From Rhodococcus sp040643435 (GTDB lineage: Bacteria; Actinomycetota; Actinomycetes; Mycobacteriales; Mycobacteriaceae): a stretch of DNA of 64,000 nt. Numbering within the stretch: the stretch's first letter is position 1; the number at the start of each line of letters is the position of its first letter. The notes under the pieces are model-generated. The model ran no database searches and was not told where the DNA came from. It saw only the letters and a program-made list of their open reading frames with translations. This document shows positions 15,382 to 24,353 of this stretch, piece after piece. A program made the position numbers and the translations under genes. The stretch covers positions 1-64,000 of the forward strand of contig NZ_JBEYUH010000015.1 of assembly GCF_040643435.1 (NCBI RefSeq), written 5' to 3'.

Positions 15382-16522
15382 TGTTCTGCCGCGGGGTGCC
15401 CGCGGCCGACAGCGCGTACAGCGTCGTCCGGATCATCGACGGTGACCCGGCGATCTGGATCTGCCGGTCGGCCCACGTACCGAACTGCCCGGCGACCTTG
15501 CCGAGCTTGCCGAACATCGGCCGGTTGAGGCCCGGAGGCGGTTCCTTCACGGGAACCGGGTGCCACCAAGGATTCTCCTTCTCCTCGAGCACGGGCACGA
15601 TGGTCAGCCACGGGTTGGTCATGGCGATGTGCCACAGCGTCTCGAGGTCGTACAGGTCGCACGGGTATTTCCCGCCGTAGAACAGGTGCACGCGCGGGTT
15701 GTCCCCCCGCATCGCCATCTCCATGATCTGGGCACGCATCGGTGCCAGACCGGTGCCGGAGGCGATCATCAGGACGTCGCGGCCGCTCTCGCGATCGACA
15801 TGCAGGCCCCCGAGCGGCGGCCCGATCGTCCACCGGTCGCCCACGGCGGTTTCGCCGACGAGGGCGGGGCTCACCCATCCCGTGGAGACTCGTCGCACGT
15901 GGAACTCGATCTGCCCCTGCGGGTTCGGAGGGATGGCGGCAGACAGGTAGCGCCACATGTGGGGGCGCTGCGGGATCTGCACGCTCATGTACTGGCCCGC
16001 GTGGTAGGGGATGGGACCATCGGTTTCGAGCCGGATGATCGCGAGGTCGGGCAGCACGCGCTCGTGACCGACGACGGTGGCACCCCACGATGCGGGCAGG
16101 TCGTCGGTCGCCGCGGCGGTCGCCATCGTCTCGACGAGACGGTCGATCACCTCCGCCCATGTCCGTTCGAGGGCCGCGGTCCACAGGATCAGCGGTGTGC
16201 ATTCGCGGATGGCGACGAGCAGGGCACTTCCGGCCACGCGGTAGTGCACGGGTTCGACCCCGTACTTGCGGTGATCACGGGCGAGTTGTGCCAGGAACTT
16301 CTCGACGGTGTCGGCTTCGTGGAGACGGCCTATGACCCAGCCGACTGCCGTCGAGAACCGGCGGCGCATGCTCTCCATTCCGGCGGGAAACAGCGCGCGG
16401 ATACCGGTGGACTCGGCCCACATGGACGTGTAGAAGGCGGTCGCGAAACGATCCGCCCCGGTGGGGGTGGCGATGATCGACGCGAAACTGAGCTGAACCC
16501 GGGCGATGGCGAAAGCCTCCAC
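15362..16522 (-). CDS. Two-domain flavohaemoglobin-like protein (globin plus FAD/NAD reductase)
   Basis: The 386-residue product has a globin domain (about 1-135) with a probable proximal His84 in ARDHRKYG. An FAD barrel (about 145-245, GQYMSVQIPQRP) and an NAD(P) domain with ASGTGLAP complete the protein, which ends AGSPSMI...FDPL. It matches the type II flavohaemoglobins of mycobacteria; M. tuberculosis Rv0385 sits next to clpB in the same way. Type II members are reported to act in D-lactate/membrane redox chemistry rather than NO detoxification; that assignment is from memory. The region upstream also serves clpB divergently. Confidence 0.8.
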   Translation of the reverse strand: MEAFAIARVQLSFASIIATPTGADRFATAFYTSMWAESTGIRALFPAGMESMRRRFSTAVGWVIGRLHEADTVEKFLAQLARDHRKYGVEPVHYRVAGSALLVAIRECTPLILWTAALERTWAEVIDRLVETMATAAATDDLPASWGATVVGHERVLPDLAIIRLETDGPIPYHAGQYMSVQIPQRPHMWRYLSAAIPPNPQGQIEFHVRRVSTGWVSPALVGETAVGDRWTIGPPLGGLHVDRESGRDVLMIASGTGLAPMRAQIMEMAMRGDNPRVHLFYGGKYPCDLYDLETLWHIAMTNPWLTIVPVLEEKENPWWHPVPVKEPPPGLNRPMFGKLGKVAGQFGTWADRQIQIAGSPSMIRTTLYALSAAGTPRQNISFDPL

Positions 16523-16635
16523 GCCATCCTCCCTTTAACCGTGCTGCGCGAACGCCGTCACTGTAGTCGTTCCGGTGATGCCGGGCCACCGGCCGCCGGT
16601 TTCGTCATACACGAACGCTTCTTTGTGGCCAGGGT

Positions 16636-16674
16636 CACTCAACTCAGAAAAGTTGAGTGGAACAAACTCAACTT
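16636..16674. promoter_or_regulatory. HAIR-type HspR operator with an additional half-site
   Basis: AAGTTGAGT (16650-16658) and ACTCAACTT (16666-16674) form 9-base arms around a 7-base spacer. This fits the core TTGAGT-N7-ACTCAA of the HspR-associated inverted repeat. A third half-site, CACTCAACT at 16636-16644, also pairs with the central arm across a 6-base spacer, so two overlapping inverted repeats share one arm. HspR repression of clpB is established in actinobacteria. Confidence 0.8.
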
Positions 16675-16685
16675 ATGATCAGTTG
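16659..16685 (+). promoter_or_regulatory. SigH-like promoter for clpB
   Basis: GGAAC at 16659-16663 and GTTG at 16682-16685 are separated by 18 nt. This matches the GGAAC-N17-22-GTT pattern of SigH/SigE-type ECF promoters. The -35 lies inside the HAIR spacer, so HspR binding would block this promoter. The 5' leader would be about 100 nt. Confidence 0.55.
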
Positions 16686-16792
16686 AACCATTCGACACCG
16701 CCGAGACTGTCTGCGGGACGGAATCGGCTGCAGAATCGACAGGGATGTACTCGACCGCGCGTCGGGTACGCAGAGAACGAAAGGGGCGCGCA

Positions 16793-19348
16793 GTGGACTC
16801 GTTCAATCCGACGACGAAGACCCAAGCCGCACTCACCGCTGCACTTCAGACGGCGTCCGCTGCGGGTAACCCGGAGATCCGTCCGGCCCACCTGCTCGTG
16901 GCGCTGCTCGATCAGGCCGACGGGATCGCCGGTCCGCTGCTCGAAGCGGTGGGCGTCGAACCCGCGGCGGTCCGCAGGGAGGCCGAGGAACTCGTCGGCC
17001 GTCTTCCGCAGACCAGCGGAGCGACCACCACACCGCAACTCGGCCGTGAGGCGATCGCGGCCATGACCGCGGCACAGAAACTTGCCACCGAACTCACCGA
17101 CGAATTCGTCTCCACCGAGCACGTACTCGTGGGCCTTGCGAGCGGCGACTCCGACGTCGCGAAACTCCTCGCAGGTCACGGTGCCACTCCGACCGCCCTG
17201 CGTGACGCGTTCACGACCGTCCGGGGCAACCGGCGCGTGACCAACGCCGATCCCGAAGCCACCTATCAAGCACTCGAGAAGTACTCCACCGACCTGACCG
17301 CGCGGGCGCGCGAAGGCAAACTCGACCCGGTCATCGGGCGCGACAACGAGATCCGTCGCGTCGTGCAGGTGCTTTCGCGGCGCACCAAGAACAACCCGGT
17401 TCTCATCGGTGAACCCGGCGTCGGTAAGACGGCCATCGTCGAAGGTCTCGCTCAGCGTGTGGTCGCCGGTGACGTCCCCGAGTCGCTGCGCGGTAAGACG
17501 GTCATCTCGCTCGATCTGGGCTCGATGGTCGCGGGCGCGAAGTACCGCGGTGAATTCGAAGAGCGTCTCAAGGCCGTGCTCGACGAGATCAAGGAATCCG
17601 CGGGGCAGATCATCACCTTCATCGACGAGCTGCACACCATCGTGGGTGCCGGCGCGACCGGGGAGTCGGCGATGGACGCCGGCAACATGATCAAGCCGAT
17701 GCTCGCCCGCGGCGAGCTGAGGCTCGTCGGTGCGACAACCCTGGACGAGTACCGCAAGTACATCGAGAAGGACGCCGCTCTCGAGCGTCGCTTCCAGCAG
17801 GTGTTCGTCGGTGAGCCGAGCGTCGAGGACACGGTCGGCATCCTCCGCGGACTCAAGGAGCGGTACGAGGTGCACCACGGTGTGCGCATCACCGACTCCG
17901 CGCTGGTCGCCGCGGCCACCCTGTCCGACCGCTACATCACCTCGCGGTTCCTGCCCGACAAGGCCATCGACCTCGTCGACGAGGCGGCGTCGCGTCTCCG
18001 CATGGAGATCGACTCGCGCCCCGAGGAGATCGACACCGTCGAACGTATCGTCCGACGTCTCGAGATCGAGGAAATGGCGTTGGAGAAGGAAACCGACGAG
18101 GCATCGAAGGAACGCCTCGACAAGCTCCGTTCCGAACTGGCCGACGAGCGCGAGAAGCTCAGCCAGCTCACCACGCGCTGGCAGAACGAGAAGACCGCGA
18201 TCGATTCGGTGCGCGGGATCAAGGAACAGCTCGAGGCTCTGCGCGGCGAGGAGGAACGCGCCGAACGCGACGGCGATCTCGGCAAGGTCGCCGAACTCCG
18301 TTACGGCCGGATCCCCGAACTGCAGAAGAAGCTCGATGCCGCAGCCGAAGCCACCGGTGCCTCGTCCGACGGCGACGTGATGCTGAAGGAGGAGGTCGGA
18401 CCGGACGACGTCGCCGATGTCGTCGCGGCGTGGACGGGCATCCCCGCCGGTCGCATGCTCGAAGGCGAGACGGCGAAGCTGCTGCGGATGGAGGACGAAC
18501 TGCGCCGGCGGGTCGTCGGCCAGGACATCGCGGTTCAGGCCGTGTCCGATGCGGTGCGACGTGCCCGTGCCGGTGTCGCCGACCCGAACCGTCCGACCGG
18601 CTCGTTCCTGTTCCTCGGACCGACCGGTGTGGGCAAGACGGAGCTGGCCAAGGCTCTGGCGGACTTCCTGTTCGACGACGAGCGCGCCATGGTCCGCATC
18701 GACATGTCCGAGTACAGCGAGAAGCACTCGGTGGCCCGGCTCGTCGGTGCCCCTCCCGGCTACGTCGGCTACGAGTCCGGCGGTCAGCTGACCGAGGCCG
18801 TGCGCCGCCGCCCCTACACGGTGGTGCTGTTCGACGAGGTCGAAAAGGCTCACCCGGACGTTTTCGACACACTGTTGCAGGTGCTCGACGACGGCCGGCT
18901 CACGGACGGCCAGGGCCGCACGGTCGACTTCCGCAACACCATCCTGATCCTCACGTCCAACCTCGGCGCGGGCGGCGACAAGGACCATGTGATGGCAGCG
19001 GTGCGAGCGGCCTTCAAGCCGGAGTTCATCAACCGGCTGGACGACGTCGTGATCTTCGACCCGCTCTCGGAGGAGCAGCTCGAGAAGATCGTCGACATCC
19101 AGCTCGATCAGTTCGCCGCCCGGATGGCCGCACGGCGACTGACGCTCGATGTGTCCGGCACCGCGCGGTTCTGGCTGGCAGTACGCGGCTACGACCCGCA
19201 ATACGGCGCACGTCCGCTGCGTCGCCTGATCCAGCAATCCGTCGGTGACCAGCTCGCCAAGAAGCTGCTCGCCGGGGAGATCAAGGACGGTGACACCGTG
19301 CACGTGGGAGTCACCGACAACGGTGACCGCCTGCAGATCAGCGCCTGA
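16793..19348 (+). CDS. clpB: ClpB disaggregase (Hsp100)
   Basis: The 851-residue ATP-driven disaggregase works with DnaK to recover aggregated proteins. It has an N-domain (1-145), AAA1 with Walker A GEPGVGKTAIVEGL, a coiled-coil middle domain (about 410-525, rich in EKE repeats), AAA2 with GPTGVGKTELAKAL, and a C-terminal small domain ending near YGARPLRRLIQQ. Length is normal for ClpB. The start is the GTG behind AAAGGGG at 16793. HAIR and SigH-like elements upstream imply heat and oxidative-stress control. A perfect hairpin follows. Confidence 0.97.
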   Translation: MDSFNPTTKTQAALTAALQTASAAGNPEIRPAHLLVALLDQADGIAGPLLEAVGVEPAAVRREAEELVGRLPQTSGATTTPQLGREAIAAMTAAQKLATELTDEFVSTEHVLVGLASGDSDVAKLLAGHGATPTALRDAFTTVRGNRRVTNADPEATYQALEKYSTDLTARAREGKLDPVIGRDNEIRRVVQVLSRRTKNNPVLIGEPGVGKTAIVEGLAQRVVAGDVPESLRGKTVISLDLGSMVAGAKYRGEFEERLKAVLDEIKESAGQIITFIDELHTIVGAGATGESAMDAGNMIKPMLARGELRLVGATTLDEYRKYIEKDAALERRFQQVFVGEPSVEDTVGILRGLKERYEVHHGVRITDSALVAAATLSDRYITSRFLPDKAIDLVDEAASRLRMEIDSRPEEIDTVERIVRRLEIEEMALEKETDEASKERLDKLRSELADEREKLSQLTTRWQNEKTAIDSVRGIKEQLEALRGEEERAERDGDLGKVAELRYGRIPELQKKLDAAAEATGASSDGDVMLKEEVGPDDVADVVAAWTGIPAGRMLEGETAKLLRMEDELRRRVVGQDIAVQAVSDAVRRARAGVADPNRPTGSFLFLGPTGVGKTELAKALADFLFDDERAMVRIDMSEYSEKHSVARLVGAPPGYVGYESGGQLTEAVRRRPYTVVLFDEVEKAHPDVFDTLLQVLDDGRLTDGQGRTVDFRNTILILTSNLGAGGDKDHVMAAVRAAFKPEFINRLDDVVIFDPLSEEQLEKIVDIQLDQFAARMAARRLTLDVSGTARFWLAVRGYDPQYGARPLRRLIQQSVGDQLAKKLLAGEIKDGDTVHVGVTDNGDRLQISA

Positions 19349-19355
19349 CGGCGTC

Positions 19356-19396
19356 GGTGCGCGTTTCCGGTAGCCCTGCTACCGGAAACGCGCACC
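19356..19396. terminator. Perfect 18-bp hairpin after clpB
   Basis: Arms 19356-19373 and 19379-19396 are exact reverse complements around a 5-base loop (CCCTG). It begins 7 bases after the clpB stop and ends 19 bases before the next start. This strong stem without U-tail is typical of actinobacterial terminators. Confidence 0.75.
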
Positions 19397-19415
19397 GCCT
19401 ACTCTGGAAGACGCT

Positions 19416-20363
19416 ATGACGAATCCCCAGGATCCGCGCACTCCTCAGGAACGGGCCTACGCACTCGACGAGCAGTCGAGCGGGGCGGACGACGACGCGA
19501 CCCGAGTGCTGCACACCGACAATCCGACCGAGGCATACGGGCGGCCGGTGACCAACCCGACCGTCGCGTACACCCGATACGACCAGTGGGGCGGACCGGG
19601 GAGCGAGTATCAGCCCACGCAGGCCTATCCCGTATCCGGGACGGATCCGTCCCAACAGCCCTATGCGCCCGCGCAGGGGAATCCGCCCCCACACGGTTAT
19701 CAGCCGACGCAGGTGCTCCCCGGATACGATCCCATGTCTCAGCAGGCAGCTGCGGCTCCGGGGCAGACGACTCCGGGATATCCGGCGCCCGGCCAGGCGA
19801 GTCCCGGGCAGGGCTATCCGCCCACTGGGCCGGTGCCCGGCCAGGATGCCGGCAAGTCGCCGCGCGGACCGCGCTGGGGAATGATCGCGCTCGCCGCCGT
19901 CATCCTTGTCGGCCTCGGCGCCACCATCGGTTTCCTCCTCAGCCGCTCCGACGATTCCACCTCGCCGATCGCGTCGGATCGTGAACCGGCCACGATCGCG
20001 CCACCGCCTCCGGCCACTCTTCCGGCGCCGGAAGAGGAGGGAGAAGACCAGACCACACCGGAACTGCCCCTCGACCGGCTTCCGGGAGGGCTCGGCGAGT
20101 TCATGGGAGAAGCGGGCGCGGTCGTCGGCACCATCACCGCGAACGACGGCGCGAGCATCACTCTCGGCATCATCGGCGGTTCGACGGTGACTGTCACCCT
20201 GACCCCCGAGACCGAGATCATCACGCTCTCCGGAAACACCGTCGACAGCCTCGAGGTCGGGGCGACCGCCGTGGCGACCGGCAGCGAGGTCGAGGACGGG
20301 CAGATGACTGCCGAGACCGTCGTCAGCGCGTCCATCCCGTCCTTCGATGGTTCGGGCCGCTGA
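19416..20363 (+). CDS. Single-pass membrane protein with Pro/Gln-rich N-terminus and extracytoplasmic beta domain
   Basis: The 315-residue protein has a cytoplasmic low-complexity tail (1-150) rich in Pro, Gly, Gln and Tyr with repeated YPxxG/QPTQ motifs. A transmembrane segment follows (about 154-176, MIALAAVILVGLGATIGFLL), then a Pro/Glu linker and a C-terminal domain of about 95 residues. That domain resembles DUF5666 beta domains (VGTITANDGASITLGI, TPETEIITLSG). The role is unknown. TACTCT lies 10 nt before the ATG. Confidence 0.6.
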   Translation: MTNPQDPRTPQERAYALDEQSSGADDDATRVLHTDNPTEAYGRPVTNPTVAYTRYDQWGGPGSEYQPTQAYPVSGTDPSQQPYAPAQGNPPPHGYQPTQVLPGYDPMSQQAAAAPGQTTPGYPAPGQASPGQGYPPTGPVPGQDAGKSPRGPRWGMIALAAVILVGLGATIGFLLSRSDDSTSPIASDREPATIAPPPPATLPAPEEEGEDQTTPELPLDRLPGGLGEFMGEAGAVVGTITANDGASITLGIIGGSTVTVTLTPETEIITLSGNTVDSLEVGATAVATGSEVEDGQMTAETVVSASIPSFDGSGR

Positions 20364-20368
20364 ACCGC

Positions 20369-20374
20369 TAGGCT
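20369..20374 (+). promoter_or_regulatory. -10 element TAGGCT for a leaderless gene
   Basis: TAGGCT ends 9 nt before the ATG at 20384, with no Shine-Dalgarno sequence between. Transcription would start at or very near the start codon. Confidence 0.45.
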
Positions 20375-20383
20375 GACTCGACG

Positions 20384-21052
20384 ATGACTGTCATGTGGTT
20401 CTCTCTGGCGGCGATCGCGTGTCTGGGTGCGATCGCCCTGCTCTACGTCGATCGCACGCGACGAGAGCAGTCGGGTCGTATCCGTGAGATCTGGGCCAAG
20501 GCGCAGGGCTACAAGTACATCTCTGCCGAGGACAATCTGCCGTCCAAGTGGCACCGCGCCGCACTGGCCAAGCAGGAATATCTGGGCGCGATCGACGTGG
20601 TGCGCGGTGTCCGCCGCGGCGAGGAGTTCGTCCTGTTCGACATCGAGGAGACCGCGACGATCATCGCGGTGCGGCGCAAGGTCGGTTCGGACGTCGACAT
20701 CGACCTGCGTCTCAAGTCGACACCACCGCCGAAGGACCCGGACATGAACCTGCTCGGTTCGATCGGGCCGCGCATCGTCTTCGCCACCGATCTCGAGATC
20801 GCGCGCCGGGTGTGCGATCAGCGGATGGTGGCATTCACCGAGTCCATTCCCGACCACATGCAGATGCTGTGGAGCGAAGGCGAATGGACCCTCGGATCGA
20901 TCCCGATCGGCAGCAGCGGACGTGAATGGGACTCGGCGATCGAAACGGTCGCCCGGCTTTCCGGCATCCTGCACGTGCTCCCGCCGGTCGTCGAACCCGA
21001 AGAGCTCGACCGCGGCGCGCAGGATCCGGGACGCCCGTCCGCGCACAGCTGA
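20384..21052 (+). CDS. ttfA: TtfA-like envelope protein (trehalose monomycolate transport factor)
   Basis: The 222-residue product has one N-terminal transmembrane helix (about 4-23) followed by a cytoplasmic mixed alpha/beta domain. Mycobacterial TtfA (Rv0383c) has this layout, lies next to clpB, and works with the mycolate flippase MmpL3. The assignment here rests on synteny with clpB and pyrE and on architecture, because I cannot align the sequences. Mycolic-acid-bearing Rhodococcus would need such a factor. It is shorter than the mycobacterial protein as I recall it. Confidence 0.6.
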   Translation: MTVMWFSLAAIACLGAIALLYVDRTRREQSGRIREIWAKAQGYKYISAEDNLPSKWHRAALAKQEYLGAIDVVRGVRRGEEFVLFDIEETATIIAVRRKVGSDVDIDLRLKSTPPPKDPDMNLLGSIGPRIVFATDLEIARRVCDQRMVAFTESIPDHMQMLWSEGEWTLGSIPIGSSGREWDSAIETVARLSGILHVLPPVVEPEELDRGAQDPGRPSAHS

Positions 21053-21093
21053 CAGGGTGGTCGAGCCCGCTCGGTGTCACTAGTGTGACGGCC

Positions 21094-21876
21094 ATGACTT
21101 CCGCCCGATCCGTTGCGCTCGTGACCGGACCCACTTCGGGAATCGGGGCAGGTTTCGCCCGTATCCTCGCGAGCCGGGGTTACGATCTCGTGCTCGTCGC
21201 CCGCACCCGTCCCGCCCTCGACGAACTCGCCACCGAACTGAAGCAGAGCTTCGGGACTTCCTCGGAGATCATCGTCGCCGACCTGGCCACCGCCGACGGC
21301 CGGGCTTCGGTCGTCGAGCGCCTCGAGCGCGGTGTCGACATGCTCGTCAACAACGCCGGCTTCGGCACGACCGGCGAGTTCTGGACCGCCGATCCCGCCG
21401 TGCTGCAGGCCCAGCTCGACGTCAACGTCACCTCGGTCGTGGCGTTCACCCGAGCTGCGCTTCCGTCGATGATCGAGGCCGGCAGGGGTGACATCGTCAA
21501 TGTCGCGAGCGTGGCGGGTCTGCTGCCCGGACGTGGTTCGACCTACTCCGGCAGCAAGGCCTATGTGGTGTCGTTCACCGAAGGTCTCGCAGGTGGGCTC
21601 GCCGGCACGGGTGTGCGAGTGCAGGCGCTGTGCCCCGGATTCGTGCGCACCGAATTCCATCGTCGTGCCGGCATCGACATGTCGTCCACACCGGACCGGA
21701 TGTGGCTCGACGTCGACCAGGTGGTGCGTACCTCGCTCGCCGACCTCGACAAGGGCAAGGTGCGCAGCATTCCGGGACTGCAGTACAAGGCGATCGCCAC
21801 CGCGGCCCGGCTGGTGCCGCAGAACCTCGTGCGGAAACTGACCAACACCTTCGGCAACGGCCGCGGCCGCACCTGA
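21094..21876 (+). CDS. Short-chain dehydrogenase/reductase
   Basis: The 260-residue classical SDR (about DltE/YqjQ-like) has TGPTSGIGAGFA near residue 10, NNAGFGTTGEF, catalytic Ser in NVASVAG and YSGSK. The C-terminal part (LVPQNLVRKLTN) is typical of SDRs modifying lipids or quinones at the membrane. TAGTGT ends 7 nt before the ATG, so the message may be leaderless. Substrate unknown. Confidence 0.8.
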   Translation: MTSARSVALVTGPTSGIGAGFARILASRGYDLVLVARTRPALDELATELKQSFGTSSEIIVADLATADGRASVVERLERGVDMLVNNAGFGTTGEFWTADPAVLQAQLDVNVTSVVAFTRAALPSMIEAGRGDIVNVASVAGLLPGRGSTYSGSKAYVVSFTEGLAGGLAGTGVRVQALCPGFVRTEFHRRAGIDMSSTPDRMWLDVDQVVRTSLADLDKGKVRSIPGLQYKAIATAARLVPQNLVRKLTNTFGNGRGRT

Positions 21877-21989
21877 TCCGCAGCTCGAGGGCCGGCACGG
21901 GCTTTCCGAGATCACAGTACGGACACACCGCGACGGACACGCCGGATGCAGTCGTCGACGCAATTCCGGTGCTGGGTACATTTCTGCGC

Positions 21990-22607
21990 GTGACGTCTGT
22001 GGCTCTGGTGCTCTGTGTTGCTGTCGTGGTTGCGGTGGTGCTGTGCTTGCGGATAGGTGTGCGTCGCCTGCGAACACTGCAGCAACGTCACCGCGAGAGC
22101 CTGCGTCTGCTCCACCACGAACTCGACGACAGATACGACCTCGTGCCCGCGCTCGTCGCGGCATCGGCCGGTGCCGGTGTGGATCGCGAACGTATCCGGC
22201 CGGTCGTCGGCGCCCGGTCGCTCGCCATCGCCGTGCGCGACCAGCGTCTCGGTCTCGCCGAACGCGCCGGCGCCGAGAACGCGTTGTCCGCGACGATCCA
22301 CGAACTCATCGCCGGACTCGACGGGGTCGATCACTGGCCGTTCCTCCGCATCGCGCACGAACTGCAGAACCGCGAACAGCGGATCGCCGGAGCGGTACGA
22401 GTGCACAACGACCTCGTGAGCACTCTCAACGCCGCGGTCGGCCGTTTCCCCACCTCCCTGTGCGCGAAGCTCGCCGCGATCGGTCCGGTCGTGCTGTTCG
22501 AGGCGCCCGCGCCCGTCACCGCATCCGCCACCACCGAGACCTCCGAAGTCGCCGGGAGCGAGGTCCGGCCGCAGCCCGAGGCACCTTCCGGCACCGTCGC
22601 TGCCTGA
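21990..22607 (+). CDS. LemA-family-like membrane protein
   Basis: The 205-residue protein has an N-terminal transmembrane helix (about 3-22) and a helical domain with LLHHELDDRYDLVPALVAA, ENALSATIHELI and LQNREQRIAGAVRVHNDLVSTLN. This resembles the LemA fold, in which long helices follow a membrane anchor and the N-terminus faces outward. The C-terminal 35 residues are Ala/Pro/Thr/Glu-rich. TACATT ends 7 nt before the GTG, giving a probable leaderless transcript. Role unknown. Confidence 0.65.
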   Translation: MTSVALVLCVAVVVAVVLCLRIGVRRLRTLQQRHRESLRLLHHELDDRYDLVPALVAASAGAGVDRERIRPVVGARSLAIAVRDQRLGLAERAGAENALSATIHELIAGLDGVDHWPFLRIAHELQNREQRIAGAVRVHNDLVSTLNAAVGRFPTSLCAKLAAIGPVVLFEAPAPVTASATTETSEVAGSEVRPQPEAPSGTVAA

Positions 22608-22625
22608 GCGGCCGTCCGCAGCGAC

Positions 22626-22631
22626 TAGGCT
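22626..22631 (+). promoter_or_regulatory. -10 element upstream of pyrE
   Basis: TAGGCT at 22626-22631 is an actinobacterial -10. It lies 62 bases before the pyrE ATG, leaving a short leader that carries the AGGA ribosome site. No attenuator is obvious. Confidence 0.35.
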
Positions 22632-22693
22632 CGTTTCCCGATACGAGCGCGACCGCAACGGCGTCGCGACGACGAACGACGGGTGAGGACGCA

Positions 22694-23233
22694 ATGAGTG
22701 ACCGTGACGATCTGGCAGCACTGGTACGCGAGCTGGCGGTGGTCCACGGCCGCGTGACCCTGTCGTCGGGTAAGGAAGCCGACTACTACGTCGACCTGCG
22801 ACGGGCGACCCTGCATCACAAGGCCGGTCCGCTCATCGGAAAGCTGCTGCGCGAACTCGTCTCCGACTGGGACTTCGACGCTGTCGGCGGCCTCACGATG
22901 GGTGCCGATCCGGTCGCGCTCGCCGTCATGCACGCTCCCGGCCGGCCCATCGATGCGTTCGTCGTCCGCAAGGCAGCCAAGGCCCACGGCATGCAGCGGC
23001 AGATCGAAGGCCCGGATGTCACCGGCAAGCGTGTACTCGTCGTCGAGGACACCACCACCACCGGCAACTCGCCGCTCACCGCCGTCAAGGCGCTGCGTGA
23101 GGCCGGTGCGACCGTGGTGGGTGTCGCGACCGTCGTCGACCGTGCGACCGGCGCCGACGAGATCATCGCCGCCGAGGGGGTCGAGTACCGCTCCCTGCTC
23201 GGCCTGGCCGACCTGGGTCTGGACGACGAGTAG
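22694..23233 (+). CDS. pyrE: Orotate phosphoribosyltransferase
   Basis: The 179-residue pyrimidine enzyme converts orotate and PRPP to OMP. The PRPP-binding loop VLVVEDTTTTGNS and the catalytic loop Lys region FVVRKAAKAHG are visible. Length is normal. The start at 22694 has GTGAGGA upstream. galT begins 4 nt after its stop, so pyrE and the two galactose genes likely form one transcript. Synteny with clpB and ttfA is as in mycobacteria. Confidence 0.93.
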   Translation: MSDRDDLAALVRELAVVHGRVTLSSGKEADYYVDLRRATLHHKAGPLIGKLLRELVSDWDFDAVGGLTMGADPVALAVMHAPGRPIDAFVVRKAAKAHGMQRQIEGPDVTGKRVLVVEDTTTTGNSPLTAVKALREAGATVVGVATVVDRATGADEIIAAEGVEYRSLLGLADLGLDDE

Positions 23234-23237
23234 TCGT

Positions 23238-24353
23238 GTGACCGCGCGGGTCCGGCAGACCGTCACACATCTCGCGGACGGTCGTGAACTGATCTACTTC
23301 GACGACACCGAGCCCTTCGTCTCGGGTGCCGCGACCCGCGAAACCCACGACGGCCGCGACCTGCCGCCGGTCGCGGCGTCGGCCGAGATGCGCCGCGACC
23401 CCCTCACCGGAGAGTGGGTGGTGTTCGCGGCGCACCGCATGGACCGCACGTTCCTGCCCGCCACCGTCGATTGCCCGCTGTGCCCGAGCAGAGCGGGTTC
23501 GTGCACCGAGATCCCGGCCGACGACTACGACGCCGTCGTCTTCGAGAATCGCTTCCCCTCCCTCGGGGCGCTGTCCGGCGGTGAGGACCTCGTCGACGAC
23601 GACCCGCTGTGGCCGCGACGACCGGCGTCCGGCCGCTGCGAGGTCGTCGCCTTCACTCCCCAGCACGATGCGCGGTTCGCGGACCTCCCGCTGTCCCGGG
23701 CGCGCACCGTCATCGATGTGCTCGCCGCCCGCACCGACGCCCTGTCACGGCGTCCGGATGTGCACCAGGTCTTCTGCTTCGAGAACCGCGGAGTCGAAAT
23801 CGGTGTGACGCTGCAGCATCCGCACGGACAGATCTACGCCTATCCCTTCGTCCCGCCCCGCTCGCAAGCTCTCCTGGACCGCGGCCGCGAGCATCATCGG
23901 CGCACCGGCAGGTCGCTGCAGCGCGACATCCTCGAGGCCGAACGGCGAGCCGGGACCCGACTCGTGTGGTCCGGTGACGCGTGGTCGGCCTACGTTCCCG
24001 CCGCAGCACGCTGGCCCGTGGAGGTGCATCTCGTCCCGCACCGCGAGGTGCCGGATCTCGCGGCCCTCGACGACGGCGAACGCGACGAACTGGCCGTCGC
24101 CTATCGCGACCTGCTGGGGCGCGTCGACAGGTTCTTTCCCGGGGTGGAACGCGTCCCCTATATCGCTGCCTGGCACCAGGCGCCGGTTCGCGCAGGTCGT
24201 GGGGAGATGCGTCTGTTCTGCCAGATCTTCTCGTTGCGGCGGGCGCCGGACAAACTGAAATATCTGGCTGGATCCGAGTCGGCACTCGGCGCCTGGATCA
24301 GCGACACCACCCCCGAACGGATCGCCGCACGCCTTCGCGAGGTTGCGACATGA
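23238..24353 (+). CDS. galT: Galactose-1-phosphate uridylyltransferase
   Basis: The 371-residue Leloir enzyme exchanges UMP between UDP-glucose and galactose-1-phosphate. The active-site HPHGQ spans residues 194-198 with His196 as nucleophile. A zinc-type CPLC lies at about residue 76 and further His/Asp residues sit in the C-terminal half. The GTG start at 23238 lies 4 nt after the pyrE stop. The stop overlaps galK by 4 nt. No galE is in the window. Confidence 0.93.
   Translation: MTARVRQTVTHLADGRELIYFDDTEPFVSGAATRETHDGRDLPPVAASAEMRRDPLTGEWVVFAAHRMDRTFLPATVDCPLCPSRAGSCTEIPADDYDAVVFENRFPSLGALSGGEDLVDDDPLWPRRPASGRCEVVAFTPQHDARFADLPLSRARTVIDVLAARTDALSRRPDVHQVFCFENRGVEIGVTLQHPHGQIYAYPFVPPRSQALLDRGREHHRRTGRSLQRDILEAERRAGTRLVWSGDAWSAYVPAAARWPVEVHLVPHREVPDLAALDDGERDELAVAYRDLLGRVDRFFPGVERVPYIAAWHQAPVRAGRGEMRLFCQIFSLRRAPDKLKYLAGSESALGAWISDTTPERIAARLREVAT

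Noticed and set aside
16679..19303. 874-codon open frame opposite clpB
   Set aside because: It is antisense to a complete ClpB with all motifs, and its own residues (long runs of Glu, Asp, Arg, His, Val) show no domain; it is a high-GC shadow.
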